Assembly: GCA_002803225.1 (NCBI GenBank)
Contig: NXFV01001516.1
Span: 1-64,000 of the forward strand
Direction: 5' to 3'
Source: Gamarada debralockiae
Taxonomy: Eukaryota; Ascomycota; Leotiomycetes; Helotiales; Hyphodiscaceae
DNA length: 64,000 nucleotides
A model generated the notes under the pieces. The model did not search any database. It was given only the letters and a program-made list of their open reading frames with translations, and was not told the origin of the DNA. Numbering within the stretch: position 1 is the first letter of the stretch; every line of letters begins with the position of its first letter. The position numbers and the translations under genes are program-made. Shown one piece after another: positions 12,117-22,437 of the stretch.

Positions 12117-13010
12117 GGTGGCAGAGCTAGCCCGCAGGGGCTTGGGTGCGCTCGCTCTTGTAATATGCCGCTCGTGGTTGGAGCTGAAGAAATCGTAGAG
12201 ATGGTATATCTGTAGTGTATAATGCGCGAGAGTTGAATGGCAGACACAAGCCAAAGAGTTTCAAGGTAGAGGAGGCGGTAGTGTACGGAGGTTGAGAGGT
12301 CCAGTGGGGATGTTCGAAAGTCTCTCGATATGCGGGGGCGATGAGAGATGTGGTCAGTGATGCGGTAAGAATGTGCTACGGCCTCAAAGGATGCATCTGT
12401 TGGAGAAGATCGAGACATCTTGCTGTAGAGGAGCTTGGTTTTAAGGGAGGTTGTGGTTGTGAGAGGCACGCGCCGGAAGGTCGTGTTGGCGCGTGACGTT
12501 GAGCGCATGTTCTTTCTGGGGTGCAGGTGAGTACTATTTCTGATCCTGACAGACTCACCGCCAATTTCGTGACTATTGGATAACGTGAATAGGATTCCTC
12601 AACGTCCTGCTGTTGTGTTCAGCTGTCGTGATTTGACGTTGGAGGAAGTCGGTGCAACAGCCGCATGCGATTTGATGATGAATGTTGAGCCGCAGATGCG
12701 GGCACTAGGGGGTGCAGTAGCTCGTGGAACAGCGGAAAACCTTATCAGTCCTCCTGCACCAAGACCACAACGTCCAAACACATAAAAAGTATAATGAAAT
12801 ATAGAACTAATTGCGGCGAACAAAATTATCTCTTCAGATTTTTGATTTTGCGTTATGTTGAGTGGTGGGGGCGGAATCTTGAACATCCCCGACCCCTAAC
12901 CACAGCGATAGGATTGCGAGGTATCAATTATTCAATCAACTCAGCGAGTGCTTGAGAGCTTCTTTGAAAAGATTGCCGTGATTTTTGCTATTTCCCTTAA
13001 TTCTCGTACC

Positions 13011-13234
13011 GTGCTAATTGTCACATAAGAGAATAGTTGTCAGTTAAGAGGTAAGACCCTATTCTACTTCGAAAAAGCTGCAAAAACTCACATAAGATAC
13101 TACCTTATGTGACACCGTCTATAATTCAGGGGGCTTCAGGCTTCAAGGCGCTGGAACTATAGGGAGTTATAGGGTGTTTTACCCGAAATCGCATAAGACA
13201 CTCATAAAATATTATCTTATCTGCCAATTAGTAC
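13011..13234. mobile_element. Short TIR element (MITE-like)
   Basis: Imperfect terminal inverted repeats of about 28 bp face each other, 13011-13038 (GTGCTAATTGTCACATAAGA) and the complement of 13207-13234 (GTACTAATTGGCAGATAAGA). The interior is non-coding and carries a second palindrome, CACATAAG...CTTATGTG. The 224-bp size and lack of coding potential fit a miniature inverted-repeat element. A clean target-site duplication was not found, so the boundaries are tentative. Confidence 0.4.
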
Positions 13235-13501
13235 TGCACCCAAGGAGCGTTTGGTGCCAAGAAGAGCTGCTTAACAGTACTTCAGTCTCCCAAACAGATT
13301 GGATACTCGTATCTTTCGTTGCTTTCTATGTTTTAGTCAGTTAGTTAGGGTCTCGCGTCGAATATAAGTTCGTTCTATGTAGCCATCTTCAATAGCTTTT
13401 ACCTGTTAGACCCCAATGTGAACAGACATCTAGTCGGTTCTTTCAACCACCAATACACGAAGGCCTTGATAGTTGATCCACATCCTTAAATCATAGCCTC
13501 G

Positions 13502-14586
13502 ATGGCCTCCGAAGCAAATCCAACACTTTCCAACGGCGTGCGGTCATTCCCACAATTCAGCAATCTGCCCAAGGAGATTCGGATCATGATATGGAAGGAG
13601 CCTCTTCCCGGACCTTGAATCCTTTTTCTAGAACGCATTTTGTATCCTTGCACTCGTGTATGGTCAGACTAAGCCATGGACCAGTTCCACGAAGATGGTA
13701 GCCCCACGTTTTTCAGCGTCTACGATGGAAGCAACGAAATGAACGAACTATGGGACGCGGTGAACCTGGAATTGGCTATGGGTCCGAACGTCAATGCTGC
13801 AGTTTCCGTTCCCCTTGCGTACCGCCGGTGCTTCTATATGTCTGCCGTGAATCCTTCGATGTCACATGCCAGTTCTACTCGAGAGCTATTGGAATAGAGC
13901 ATGCGCTTGCTACAACCTGATTCGACTTCAAGCGGGACACCCTGTATATTGACTGGAATAGCTTGGGAGCTCGTGCAGACTTCCATCTCGCCGATCTGGG
14001 CACCTTAGATCATGCCAAAGTGCAGAATTTGGCCTTTTTTGACACCCTCACCACATTCTAGACCGGGGGGCTTTGGTCACGACGACGAAACTGAGTATGA
14101 GAACTACGAACATTGGATATGCGACGTCTTACGCGTCTTTTGAAATTTGAAGGAACTTACGATTATCATGAGTCAAGGGCATGATAGTGGGAATAGGGGA
14201 TCTAGTGTTCAAGAAGCCCGAAGTATTCCTTGGGCTGATCAATTTTCAGATTTCCACATTGAGCAACACCAGATGGAGCTTCAATGGTGCATTGAAATCC
14301 TTACCGGTCTTCTCATCCAATTCGATCGAGCCTTTTGATGACGAGACACTGGAAGGATACAAGAACAAACACGTCGAGCATGGGCTTTCAACGTGGACAA
14401 CACTTCGGGAATTCGATTACCAAGTCGTCACGACTCCTGAGTTACGTACACAATTGGACCCTGTTCGATCAACCTTTCCCATCAAAAGAGCATGTCATAC
14501 TCCGCGAAGATCTCACATTAAGGTACATCACTGACGAGGACGCACCTGAGCCCGTGCTGGAGCTCTCAACTCACACTTTCCTCTAA
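13502..14586 (+). pseudogene. 2EXR-domain protein pseudogene
   Basis: The start MASEANPTL leads into FPQFSNLPKEIRIMIWKE, the signature of the fungal 2EXR domain. The frame is then broken just after 13605. Further pieces follow in shifted frames: FLERILYPC-like sequence, DQFHEDGSPTFFSVYDGSNE (from 13678), FDFKRDTLYIDWNSLGARAD (around 13922), HAKVQNLAFFDTL (around 14010), and a C-terminal part at about 14330-14586 that needs one more frame change near 14460. The order matches a complete 2EXR protein of about 330 residues, so this is a whole gene with several frameshifts. 2EXR proteins are a large, fast-expanding fungal family of unknown function. Confidence 0.65.
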
Positions 14587-15665
14587 TGATAAATCGCTGC
14601 AAACCATCTTCCACACCTCATCCTGCTTTTTCTCATCCATACTCAACGCACTCGACTTCTTCTCGTCATCCAACACAAAGAACTTTCCGGTCTTCCACAC
14701 CTCGTTGCTGTCCTTCGCATCTCCAAACACATCGGCAATCGCTTTGGCTGGTACCGCGGGCGCGTTGATCACGTCTTTCTTGAAAGGTCTTACGACAGGT
14801 CCTAGGACTCCAAGAATTCCGTACAGGATCGGGAAGACCCAGTGTCGTTCGTCACCGAGAAGACGACCTCCACTATTCATCGAGCCTGGGTCGAGGGTGA
14901 GGATGTGGACCTTGTTATTGGGATGTGCCTGGTATTGTCAGCCTTTTATCTGAAATTATGAATCGGGAGAAGACAGAGGGTGAAAAATAGTGCAAACACT
15001 GAATGAAGTGCCATTCTTCAGAACGGATCGGAGGTAGAACTCACAGCGTAAAGTTGTCGTTGAAAAGCATAAGCCGTCATAATGCATAATAATTTACTCG
15101 ACCCATACCTCTTCATCCCCTCCGCAAACCCCACCTTCTCCCCCTCCCCCACCTTCTTATACCGTTCCTTCTGCTCTTCAAAATACTTTACCCTTCCAAT
15201 CCCATGCGCCTCAGACCCAACATTCACAATCATGGCGCCCTCCATCAAAACCGGCAGCAAACACCTCATCAACAACGCCGGCGCCAAACAATTAACCGTG
15301 TACATTACGTCAACTCCATCTTTCGTCTTCGCGTCCTTGACAAATGTCATGCAAGCAGCGGAATTCACTATTCCGCCTCCTACCAAGCCTGGCATTTCGG
15401 CAGCCTCAACCTTCAACTTGATGCGCTCAGCAAACGCTCTTACTTCGTTGAGATCCGAGAGATCGAGTTTTTCCAGCTCGAAACTTCCATTTTTAGATTT
15501 CAGAAATTCGCTGATGGTCACTGCACGTGCGTCGTTCGTGTTACGGCACGTGAGGAGGAGGTGGAATCGTCCTGGATAGGAAGTCTCGAGTGAGCGGGCG
15601 AGGGCGGAGCCTAGGGAGCCAGTGCCGCCTGTAATTATTATTGTGCTTGATGCTGGCATTGTCAC
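14566..15665 (-). CDS. Short-chain dehydrogenase/reductase (SDR), 3-ketosteroid-reductase-like
   Basis: Two exons (15665-15045 and 14928-14566) give 327 residues. The intron of 116 nt has a GTGAGT donor and a CCAG acceptor and keeps the frame. The N-terminus has the Rossmann motif TGGTGSLGSA for NAD(P)H. Later come NSAAC, the catalytic Ser in IVNVGSEAHG, and the Tyr-Lys pair in YGSSKL, followed by HILTLDPGSMNSGG, the usual region after the active site. The C-terminal part is hydrophobic (FPILYGILGVLGPVV). Together these support an intact NAD(P)-dependent oxidoreductase. The broad layout resembles light-dependent protochlorophyllide- or 3-ketosteroid-reductase-like SDRs of fungi; the substrate cannot be read from sequence. 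It lies tail-to-tail with the 2EXR pseudogene and overlaps its end by about 20 bp. Confidence 0.88.
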
Positions 15666-16188
15666 ACTTCTGTTCTCTATGATCGAGAAATGTTCTTCGT
15701 GGAGGGTGGTATTTGAGGTCTAACGAGAAAGTCACTTGAGCGGGTGAGGGTTTTCCGTCTTGTGTAACAGTTACATTGTCGCGTGCTTAGTAATCCATGA
15801 TTTGTATTCCGACGCCACGGAAGGATTGTTTTGGCTAGGGAGAGTTGGAAGTCTACAACCTTTGCAATATACTCTTCGAGATTCTTTGACAGGCCCTGTT
15901 CGCGCAGTAATCAACCCCTGAATTTCGCTGGTTGCATTATCGCTCAAGCTAGCTCCCGAAAATACGTCTTTCCAAATTCAGCCACGTCTAAGTAGTCTAT
16001 TGATTAGCTTTCACCACAATCTTACCGACCAAAAACAAAATCAAACTCCAAACACTACCATAACTATTTCCCACTCCGTTTGTTACCCTCTTGTCCTTTA
16101 TTTCATCCGTGCCCGCCCCCTGAGAAACCACATCACTCCGAGTAGAACTCGATAGTTCGATTTATCAATCTTGGCTAGCTTTGACCCT
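15666..16188. other. Intergenic, nothing recognised
   Basis: Non-coding stretch upstream of the SDR and downstream of the flavin-reductase-like relic; no repeats seen. Confidence 0.5.
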
Positions 16189-16665
16189 TCAAATCTCTTC
16201 TTGCTCATTCCATAGCGTTCCTGAAAGAACATAGGCATTAGATGCCTTGTCCGTATCAACGCGATTCTCGTGGCCCTTCAAGCGCAGGCTGTCTTCGACA
16301 TGAATGCGCAAGATCGTCAACTCAAGGGCTAGCATCATCTCACTTCGATCCGGCCAATCCCTCATCATCTCGTGGGACTCTATCAACTCCACCTCCATAT
16401 GCACAGGACATTCGAGAATGTTGGGTGGGCCAGCAAGATCAGAAGCTTGAGGCGTGAGTTTTGCGTGCCCGAATTTGTCTTTCACATAGGTGTACCCAGT
16501 GCTGATCTTCCAGTCTGGCACAGGATCCGAGCCCGGTGTCCTTGCGAGAGCGTTAATTTGCGCAGTCATGTCTTGAGATGAAAGGTTCAGAACGGATGTC
16601 TTGGTGCGCAGGATGTTCTGGGCGGCTTTGTCGCGCGAATGGGGATGCCGTCGTTTTCCTCCCAC
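16189..16665 (-). pseudogene. Truncated flavin-reductase-like (FMN-binding split barrel) relic
   Basis: An open frame of 158 codons. From about residue 36 on it reads like the C-terminal half of fungal flavin-reductase-like proteins: NALARTPGSDPVPDWKISTG, then FGHAKLTP, PPNILECPVHMEVELIE, a strand LTILRIHVEDS, and ENRVDTDKASNAYVLSG. The N-terminal half of the split barrel, which binds FMN, is absent. The sequence before it (MGGKRRHPHSRDKAAQ) does not look like the family. No splice-compatible upstream exon was found. It is most likely a 5'-truncated gene that would not bind flavin if translated. The family assignment rests on motif layout only. Confidence 0.45.
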
Positions 16666-18522
16666 CAGCCTTGTTTGCTTTTTTCCCCAAACGACTTTTG
16701 GACCGGCGGAAATTGCATCCTTGCAGCGGCCGACGACTCAAGCAAAGAAAAAGTGATATACAAGCTGAGCTGATGATCTTTCAGGGATCATCTTGCAACA
16801 CAACGACTACGTTTTTATTTGCTATTATGGTGTCCTTGAACTGTCCATGCTTCCCACCTCTATAGTAAACCATACCTACACTCCTCGCCTCGCGTATGGA
16901 ATTATCTGTTTCCCCTTTCCCAGGTGTCCTATTTGTCTCGTTGAATTCGCATTATGTTGGAATTCAAATTCTCCTTTACCAGAGTCCATGCCCCAAATCC
17001 AAAGAGTCGATTAAGAATTTGGTCGGTCGCGGGATGTTTTGGCTGGCGGGACGGGCATGTTCGAAGCACAAGTTTAGAAGACCTCTTTGCTAAGTGCCTC
17101 ATTTGAGTCGTTTCGTCTCTCTCTGTATATCCTCGCCTTGTTGGGTCCATCCGGATTCGGCCTTGGTGAGTATCGTCTTGTGGATACGGTCCCTTCGATC
17201 GCAGTCATAATGCTATAATGATGTCCGTAATGCACTCTAGAGTATAATCGCTGCTCAGTTTACTTTTGCCAAAGAAGGCCTTAAATGTATTTTCGTGTAC
17301 ATTCTGCAGCTCCGTTCTTACATCTCTCGTCTACATTGCCTTGAGATCTTCCACCGAGAGCTTTTACTTTTGTATATCTGATCACTTCTTTCGCTCTCAG
17401 GCTGGAGAGAAGTGTTCTTCCTCATGTTGTAGACGCTAGATCCAGAGACTGCAAGTCAAAGACCGAGAGGATGCCTTTATACAACCCCTCCTGATCATCA
17501 GGATCCTAGTGCATTCGCCCATAATTAGCGGAGTCTCGAACGATCTTCTCAGCAGCATCATTAAACGGTCATCTGACAAGTCAGGTGATCGGATGAGTGT
17601 TGGGAGATGCGACCTCTAATCGTGTATATATTTGGGATTGTTGTACTAAGGGGAGTTATTTGAGGAAGGTGAGTTTGATGGAGCGAACAATTGTCTTTCA
17701 AACTTAAATACTGGGACTACGTCACATCTGTAGGGTTCAACTCACGGAGTTGTGATGCACAAAACGAATGAGCCCATTTTACTCATAATATTATTTCCTT
17801 GAGTATCTATTCCACTACAAACACACAGGCTTCAGCTTTGACGTATCGCCTACCTTCTCCGTCCGGCTATGCTCCGGCGCCATAGACGCGGACTCGAAGG
17901 GCACGGACTGTGGGCAGATGCCGCTGTCTTTGGTGGCTAGGTATACGAGTCCTTATTCGAGTTTCTATTTTGAAGCTGACAAGTTTTATGCATCGGCGTG
18001 ATGCCGCCTCAGGAATCTACTCAGCTTCAGTCCTACTTCCATCTAGAAAATACTTCCCAATGTCTAGGAAGTCTCGGGAGTATACCCCTTCCTTCTATGG
18101 CTGCTGGTAAAACCTCCCTTATTTGAGGAGGATAATGACTACGGCAAGTTTGTGGTCGACGTGGCTGTGATAATTCTCCAGCACATGGATATATGTTCTA
18201 CATACCAAAGAGCCTTGGCAGCTACTGGTAACGAGTAATTGAGGCAATATTGCACGCAAGAGGAATTTAACGACGGGTACGGAGGACATTGCTGTAGCTG
18301 TCAATATCAAGAACTACTAGAAGATGGAAATATAGATACAGCCAGTCTGGCTACAACCCTACCTCGTTGTCACCGACTTTGCTCAGTCAAAATTTGCAAG
18401 ACTTGGGCCATCTTTCAGATGATAGGTTCATGCTTGACGGTTCTTTCATGAATTTCCAGGCCCACGCATTCCCAAAAATTCAACCGGCCAGCCACCGTGT
18501 AATAGAAGTGTGTAGTAGAGAA
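16666..18522. other. Long intergenic stretch, nothing recognised
   Basis: About 1.9 kb. Short frames on both strands lack domains and start context. No long repeat was detected by eye. Confidence 0.5.
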
Positions 18523-19869
18523 TTATATTACTCGCACTACAAGCGCAAGAACGCCATCCTTCGTCGGAGTTGGACCAAAAGCAAGGCCCAAGACAGCAAG
18601 CAGACTGATAGTAATCAGGCAAAGTGTAAGCTGAAGCATGAAGTACTTGGCGTATGTCTTCAGGAGTCGGATACGGGCTGGCCACGTGAAGGACCGCCAC
18701 GCATCAAGCATACCCAGTTTGTTGTTACCACCCATAGACTCCGAAACCACCCTGCCGCCAAAGGTCTTGTCGAACGGGACAATAACCTCGTCCGTGTCCG
18801 GGAGTAAAGATGCTTGCACACGGACGAGTACGATTGCTGCCGGGACCACAAAGAGCAGCAGTAATAGTAGGTTAAGAGCATAAATACCAAGGGCTTGGAG
18901 TGCAGTAGCCTTTGGGGAGGCGTCATCGGCAAAATGAATTTGGTCGTCCACCAAAGTGAACTTGCTTAACACGAAGACAGATGTAAGCGTCTGTGTAACG
19001 AATACTGAGACGCTGCGGCAAAAGCCCCATAGACCGATTGCCAGCAGCACGGAACGGGGACGCGACTGTTCATTGACACGGGCGAACCAGCTTTTCTGGG
19101 AAGGTTTTGATATAACCTTGTGCAGCCATGCGTTGTTAAAGGCCCATAGCAGGAGGGTGGTAAGGACAGGTATGAAGAGATCCGCAAACACCCAGAGCAG
19201 TGGCCGGAGAAGCTGGACGAAGAGGCCGTTGAGGAAACCTTCTGTGAAGCCATATATTATATAATACCCCAGACCTCTAAACATCGAGAACACCCCAGCT
19301 TCGGCACGAAGATAAGTAAGTGTCTTCCCTATGCCCGAGGTAACTGCTCCGGACGTGGTAGGGATGTTCCATCTAGGGCCAGGGGCCTGGGCAGCGAGTA
19401 AAGGTTCATCGGCTTCGCCCGCAGTGAAGGGAGGGAGAGCCGCCTCGACCATAGTAAGAGTTGCCACGACCTCTAAAACCGTGTAGGCGAGCTATGACGG
19501 CGTAGTCAGCACAGAAGCGAGCAGCTAGATAAGAGACAGGAAGACTTCACAAGAGACGACGCGACTAGGTAGATAAATATAGTGGAGAGAACTAGAGCCG
19601 CCCCCACAGGATTGAAATCGATGGGTTCATTATCAGGGCTCCCGTCGTGTGCGTATACACCTGGCGAGCCATAGTGTTTTATGAGCGTATTGAAGACGAA
19701 GTTGAACATTGCCCTGACCACGAAAATGATAAGGGTAGGTAGGAATATATTTTTGATGTTTCTCGCCCACGAGAAATGCAATCACAATATGGTCGTTTTA
19801 CAATAAATAACACTAGACTAGAGGGAAGTTGAGTTTACTGTAAACATACGATGAGTGCGGGGATGTCAT
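18523..19869 (-). CDS. Multipass membrane protein of unknown function (fungal family)
   Basis: Two long exons are clear. The first runs 19761-19551 (NIKNIFLPTLIIFVVRAMF..., ending FIYLVASSL); the next starts at 19491 (LAYTVLEVVATLTMVEAALP) and ends at 18523. The intron (19550-19492) has a GTGAAG donor, a GCTGAC branch and a CATAG acceptor. The open frame has no ATG at its 5' end. A 20-nt first exon at 19869-19850 (MTSPHSS) with a GTATGT donor joins in frame, but its acceptor would be an unusual GAG at 19762. About six to seven hydrophobic helices are visible, e.g. YALNLLLLLLFVVPAAIVLV and FMLQLTLCLITISLLAVLG. The conserved-looking loop SFTWPARIRLLKTYAKYF separates two of them. I do not recognise a named family and infer no transport activity. 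Confidence 0.7.
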
Positions 19870-20146
19870 CTGAGAAAGGACCACGCCACCTGACCTTACC
19901 AGTTGAAGGCTGCTGTTTTGCCTAAAGGAGAAACGCGCTAACCACAAAAGGGCGGTTCCCTGGCGCCAAAACACAATAGTTTGGGATTTCAGACCCTGAA
20001 CCCTCTGCGTAACTACAGTACCTCCAAGCCCAAATATTGGGTTTCGAAACGGCTTCACATTGCCCCGCCGCTTACCCCCAAAGCTGTCGCTTAGCGGTAC
20101 TGTACATAATCAGCCCACCTCCCCCCCCTCCTCTCTCCCCCTTCTG
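19870..20146. other. Intergenic, ending in a polypyrimidine tract
   Basis: Upstream region of the membrane protein gene. The last 40 bp are almost pure C/T and border the foldback element; a pyrimidine-rich complement is also found beyond the other arm. Confidence 0.5.
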
Positions 20147-20338
20147 CGGGTTTATCAATCCACAGGGGATTAAATCTTAGATTCGTCGCCACAACTCACC
20201 CCACTTTCTAGCCAATCGCAGAGCTCCTTTTGAAATAAGCGGAGTGACTTTTTAAATAGAGCTCTGTGATTGGCTAGAAAGTGGGGTGAGCTATGGCGAC
20301 GAATCTAAGATTTAATCCCCTGTGGATTGATAAACCCG
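20147..20338. mobile_element. Foldback element with 80-bp inverted arms (MITE-like)
   Basis: The arm 20147-20226 (starting CGGGTTTATCAATCCACAGG) is the inverted complement of 20259-20338 with about three mismatches in 80 bp. The spacer is 32 bp. Beyond the arms, a pyrimidine tract on the left and a purine tract on the right (GGAGGAAAAGAGGGGGG) extend the symmetry imperfectly to roughly 20110-20360. There is no coding capacity. No clear target-site duplication was identified. The near-perfect arms mean a recent insertion or ongoing arm homogenisation. It sits between the membrane protein promoter and the 3' end of the oxidoreductase gene. Confidence 0.75.
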
Positions 20339-20443
20339 GAGGAAAAGAGGGGGGATGAATCCAACGGTTTCGTCTACCCCAGATTTCACAATTAAGCGAG
20401 AGTAAAAGGGGCTAGCTTTCAGTCGTAAAACTTCTAACAGACA

Positions 20444-21683
20444 CTAATTAAAAGGTAAAGTGCAGCCCTTCTCCGCGCTCTCCCGTGCAATCTCAATGAC
20501 TCGAATTCCGTTCCTCGCATGCTCAGGTGCTACCACCAGCTCCCCTTCCCCACAGATAGCTTTCACCAAATCCACATAAAAGCCCAGATAATCCCCTTTC
20601 AAGCTAGGAAACTTCCCCACCCACCTCCCACTACCCTCATCTCGCACTTGCTCCTCACAAAACTTCTCTTTTGTCGTCAAAAGTCCATGCGTCGCTTCAG
20701 GCTCGACTCCAAATCCAGGCGTTGCAGTCGTCTGCCCCGCCATGATTTGTGATTCTTGCTTGTCGTCTCCGTATTTGATAAACGAGCCATCGTAACCATG
20801 GACAAAGAATTTCAAGGGATACTGCATTGTTGCGACTATGCTGGTCTTCACCGTGACGAAGAGGTTTTTCTTCGCGCCAGAATATTGCAGAATAATAGTA
20901 AAGGTGTCGTCCGTCTTGCTTTCGATCCCTCGCAAAGAGCGATAGAAGCGTGTCACGCTTGTCGGGGTGCCGAAGAGAAGTAGGGCCTGGTCGATGGTGT
21001 GGCTTCCGAGCCCAAACATCATTCCATCACCTGGTGACCAATCTGGAGAATTCCATCCTGAGATCCAGAAGGGAAAGTCAGAATCATAGTGGATTTCACA
21101 TTCGGTGATCGTGCCGAATGCTGAGGCCTGGACAAGGTGGTGGAGGGTCCGGAAGTCGGAATCGTATCGGCGGTTTGGAGAATTGTTAGTCATGGTTACA
21201 CAGTCCTGTGTGCCCGTAGAGAGATTGAAGGGGCATACTTTGAAACACGGTCAAGATCTTGCTACTTTCCGTTGCGATAGAGATAAGTCGGTCCGCTTCT
21301 GCGGTGTTGACGGTAAACGGTTTCTCGACGACCACTGCGAGCACGGTCAGCCAGACCCGCCACCGACTTCGCATCTACCTACCATGTTTGCCAGCCAGAA
21401 GCGCTCGCTCTGCAAATTCAGCATGAGTATCGTGATGCGTGCAGACAATTACAAGATCAACATTGGGATCCGCAAAGAAATCATCTGCAGTTTGATAGTG
21501 CTTGGCGTTGGGATAATCGACCGTGCAATGTTTTCCTGCTTCAACACCTGACTTGTCGCTGGGTGCTTGAGCGCGTTGTAGGAATGCATAGACCTTGAGG
21601 TCCGGGTTTGGGAGGATGAAAGGGAGGTGAAAACATTTGGTGGAGAAGCCGTAGCCCATGAAGCCAACATTGATAGGAGCCAT
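20444..21683 (-). CDS. Gfo/Idh/MocA-family oxidoreductase with a defective splice acceptor
   Basis: Three exons are inferred: 21683-21383, 21334-21239 and 21174-20444, together 375 residues. The N-terminus INVGFMGYGFSTKCFHLPF is a Rossmann fold, followed by VDLVIVCTHHDTHAEFAERALLAGKH and VVVEKPFTVNTAEAD, the family's EKP motif. The C-terminal domain has WSPGDGMMFGLGSHTIDQAL. Members use NAD(P) to oxidise or reduce sugars and related compounds. Intron 1 is canonical (GTAGGT to GCAG). Intron 2 (21238-21175) has a GTATGC donor and a TGACTAAC branch site, but the frame-correct end reads CAA at 21177-21175 instead of CAG. Using the upstream CAG causes a stop within seven codons. The exons on both sides look intact, so the lesion is recent or the junction is handled unusually. 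Confidence 0.85.
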
Positions 21684-22437
21684 TGCGCTTTATGGCGCAA
21701 TCTCAAAATGTGTAAATTGTGTGTAGTTGCTTCAAGAATGAATAGAAGTAAGCGCAGTATTTATTTATCTCATATCTGAATCGCTTAGATCCACACGAAC
21801 CTCAAAATGTCGGTTCATTGATTTCCAATCTTGCTTATTCCAATCCAATCTTGAACAATCTGTCTCATTTCTGAGCAACAGATCCGACGTCGGGGTGCGG
21901 GGTATATCAGTGACAATTGTCGTCGTTCGATATTAGGCTAAATAGATGCCCTGCACTAGAAAGGGGTAATACCGAAAATGCCCCTTGAGACAACACATCA
22001 ACAATCCCTCGACATGAGTATCCAATGGCTTCTTGAATGGTGGTAGTGGTGAGACCGCCTGTCGAGTTTTGAATGTGACCAGTCCCGCTTCGAATTTGTA
22101 ACTAGTACTCTGGATTTCGAAGATCCCATCTGAAATCGGCGGTTCCGCTTCGGATTTGGCCGTCCCTTGACTCGTAAATTGACTGTGACTCTCGATCTGA
22201 GTCCCTAGATAGCAAGAAAACTACCACTTGTTGCCTTCAATAGCAAGGTCTCGTGACCCGTCGTTGCGGAAACACCTTCTCCATGACCACATTTCGGACC
22301 CCATCTCGGACCACATCTCGGGCCACATCTCAGATACCATGGGGAGGCGGGTGGTGTGGGCATGCTGGGAGCTAAAGAGAAGTCCTCCTGTTCAACCAGC
22401 CCAATTGCTGAAAAGGTATTCTATGTTTCATATCCAT
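21684..22437. other. Intergenic with a short tandem repeat
   Basis: Upstream region of the oxidoreductase. At about 22279-22341 a 15-16 bp unit (GACCACATCTCGG-like) repeats four times with small changes. Otherwise nothing was recognised. Confidence 0.45.

Noticed and set aside
12599..12886. 95-codon minus-strand frame
   Set aside because: No domain or splice context; composition not protein-like.
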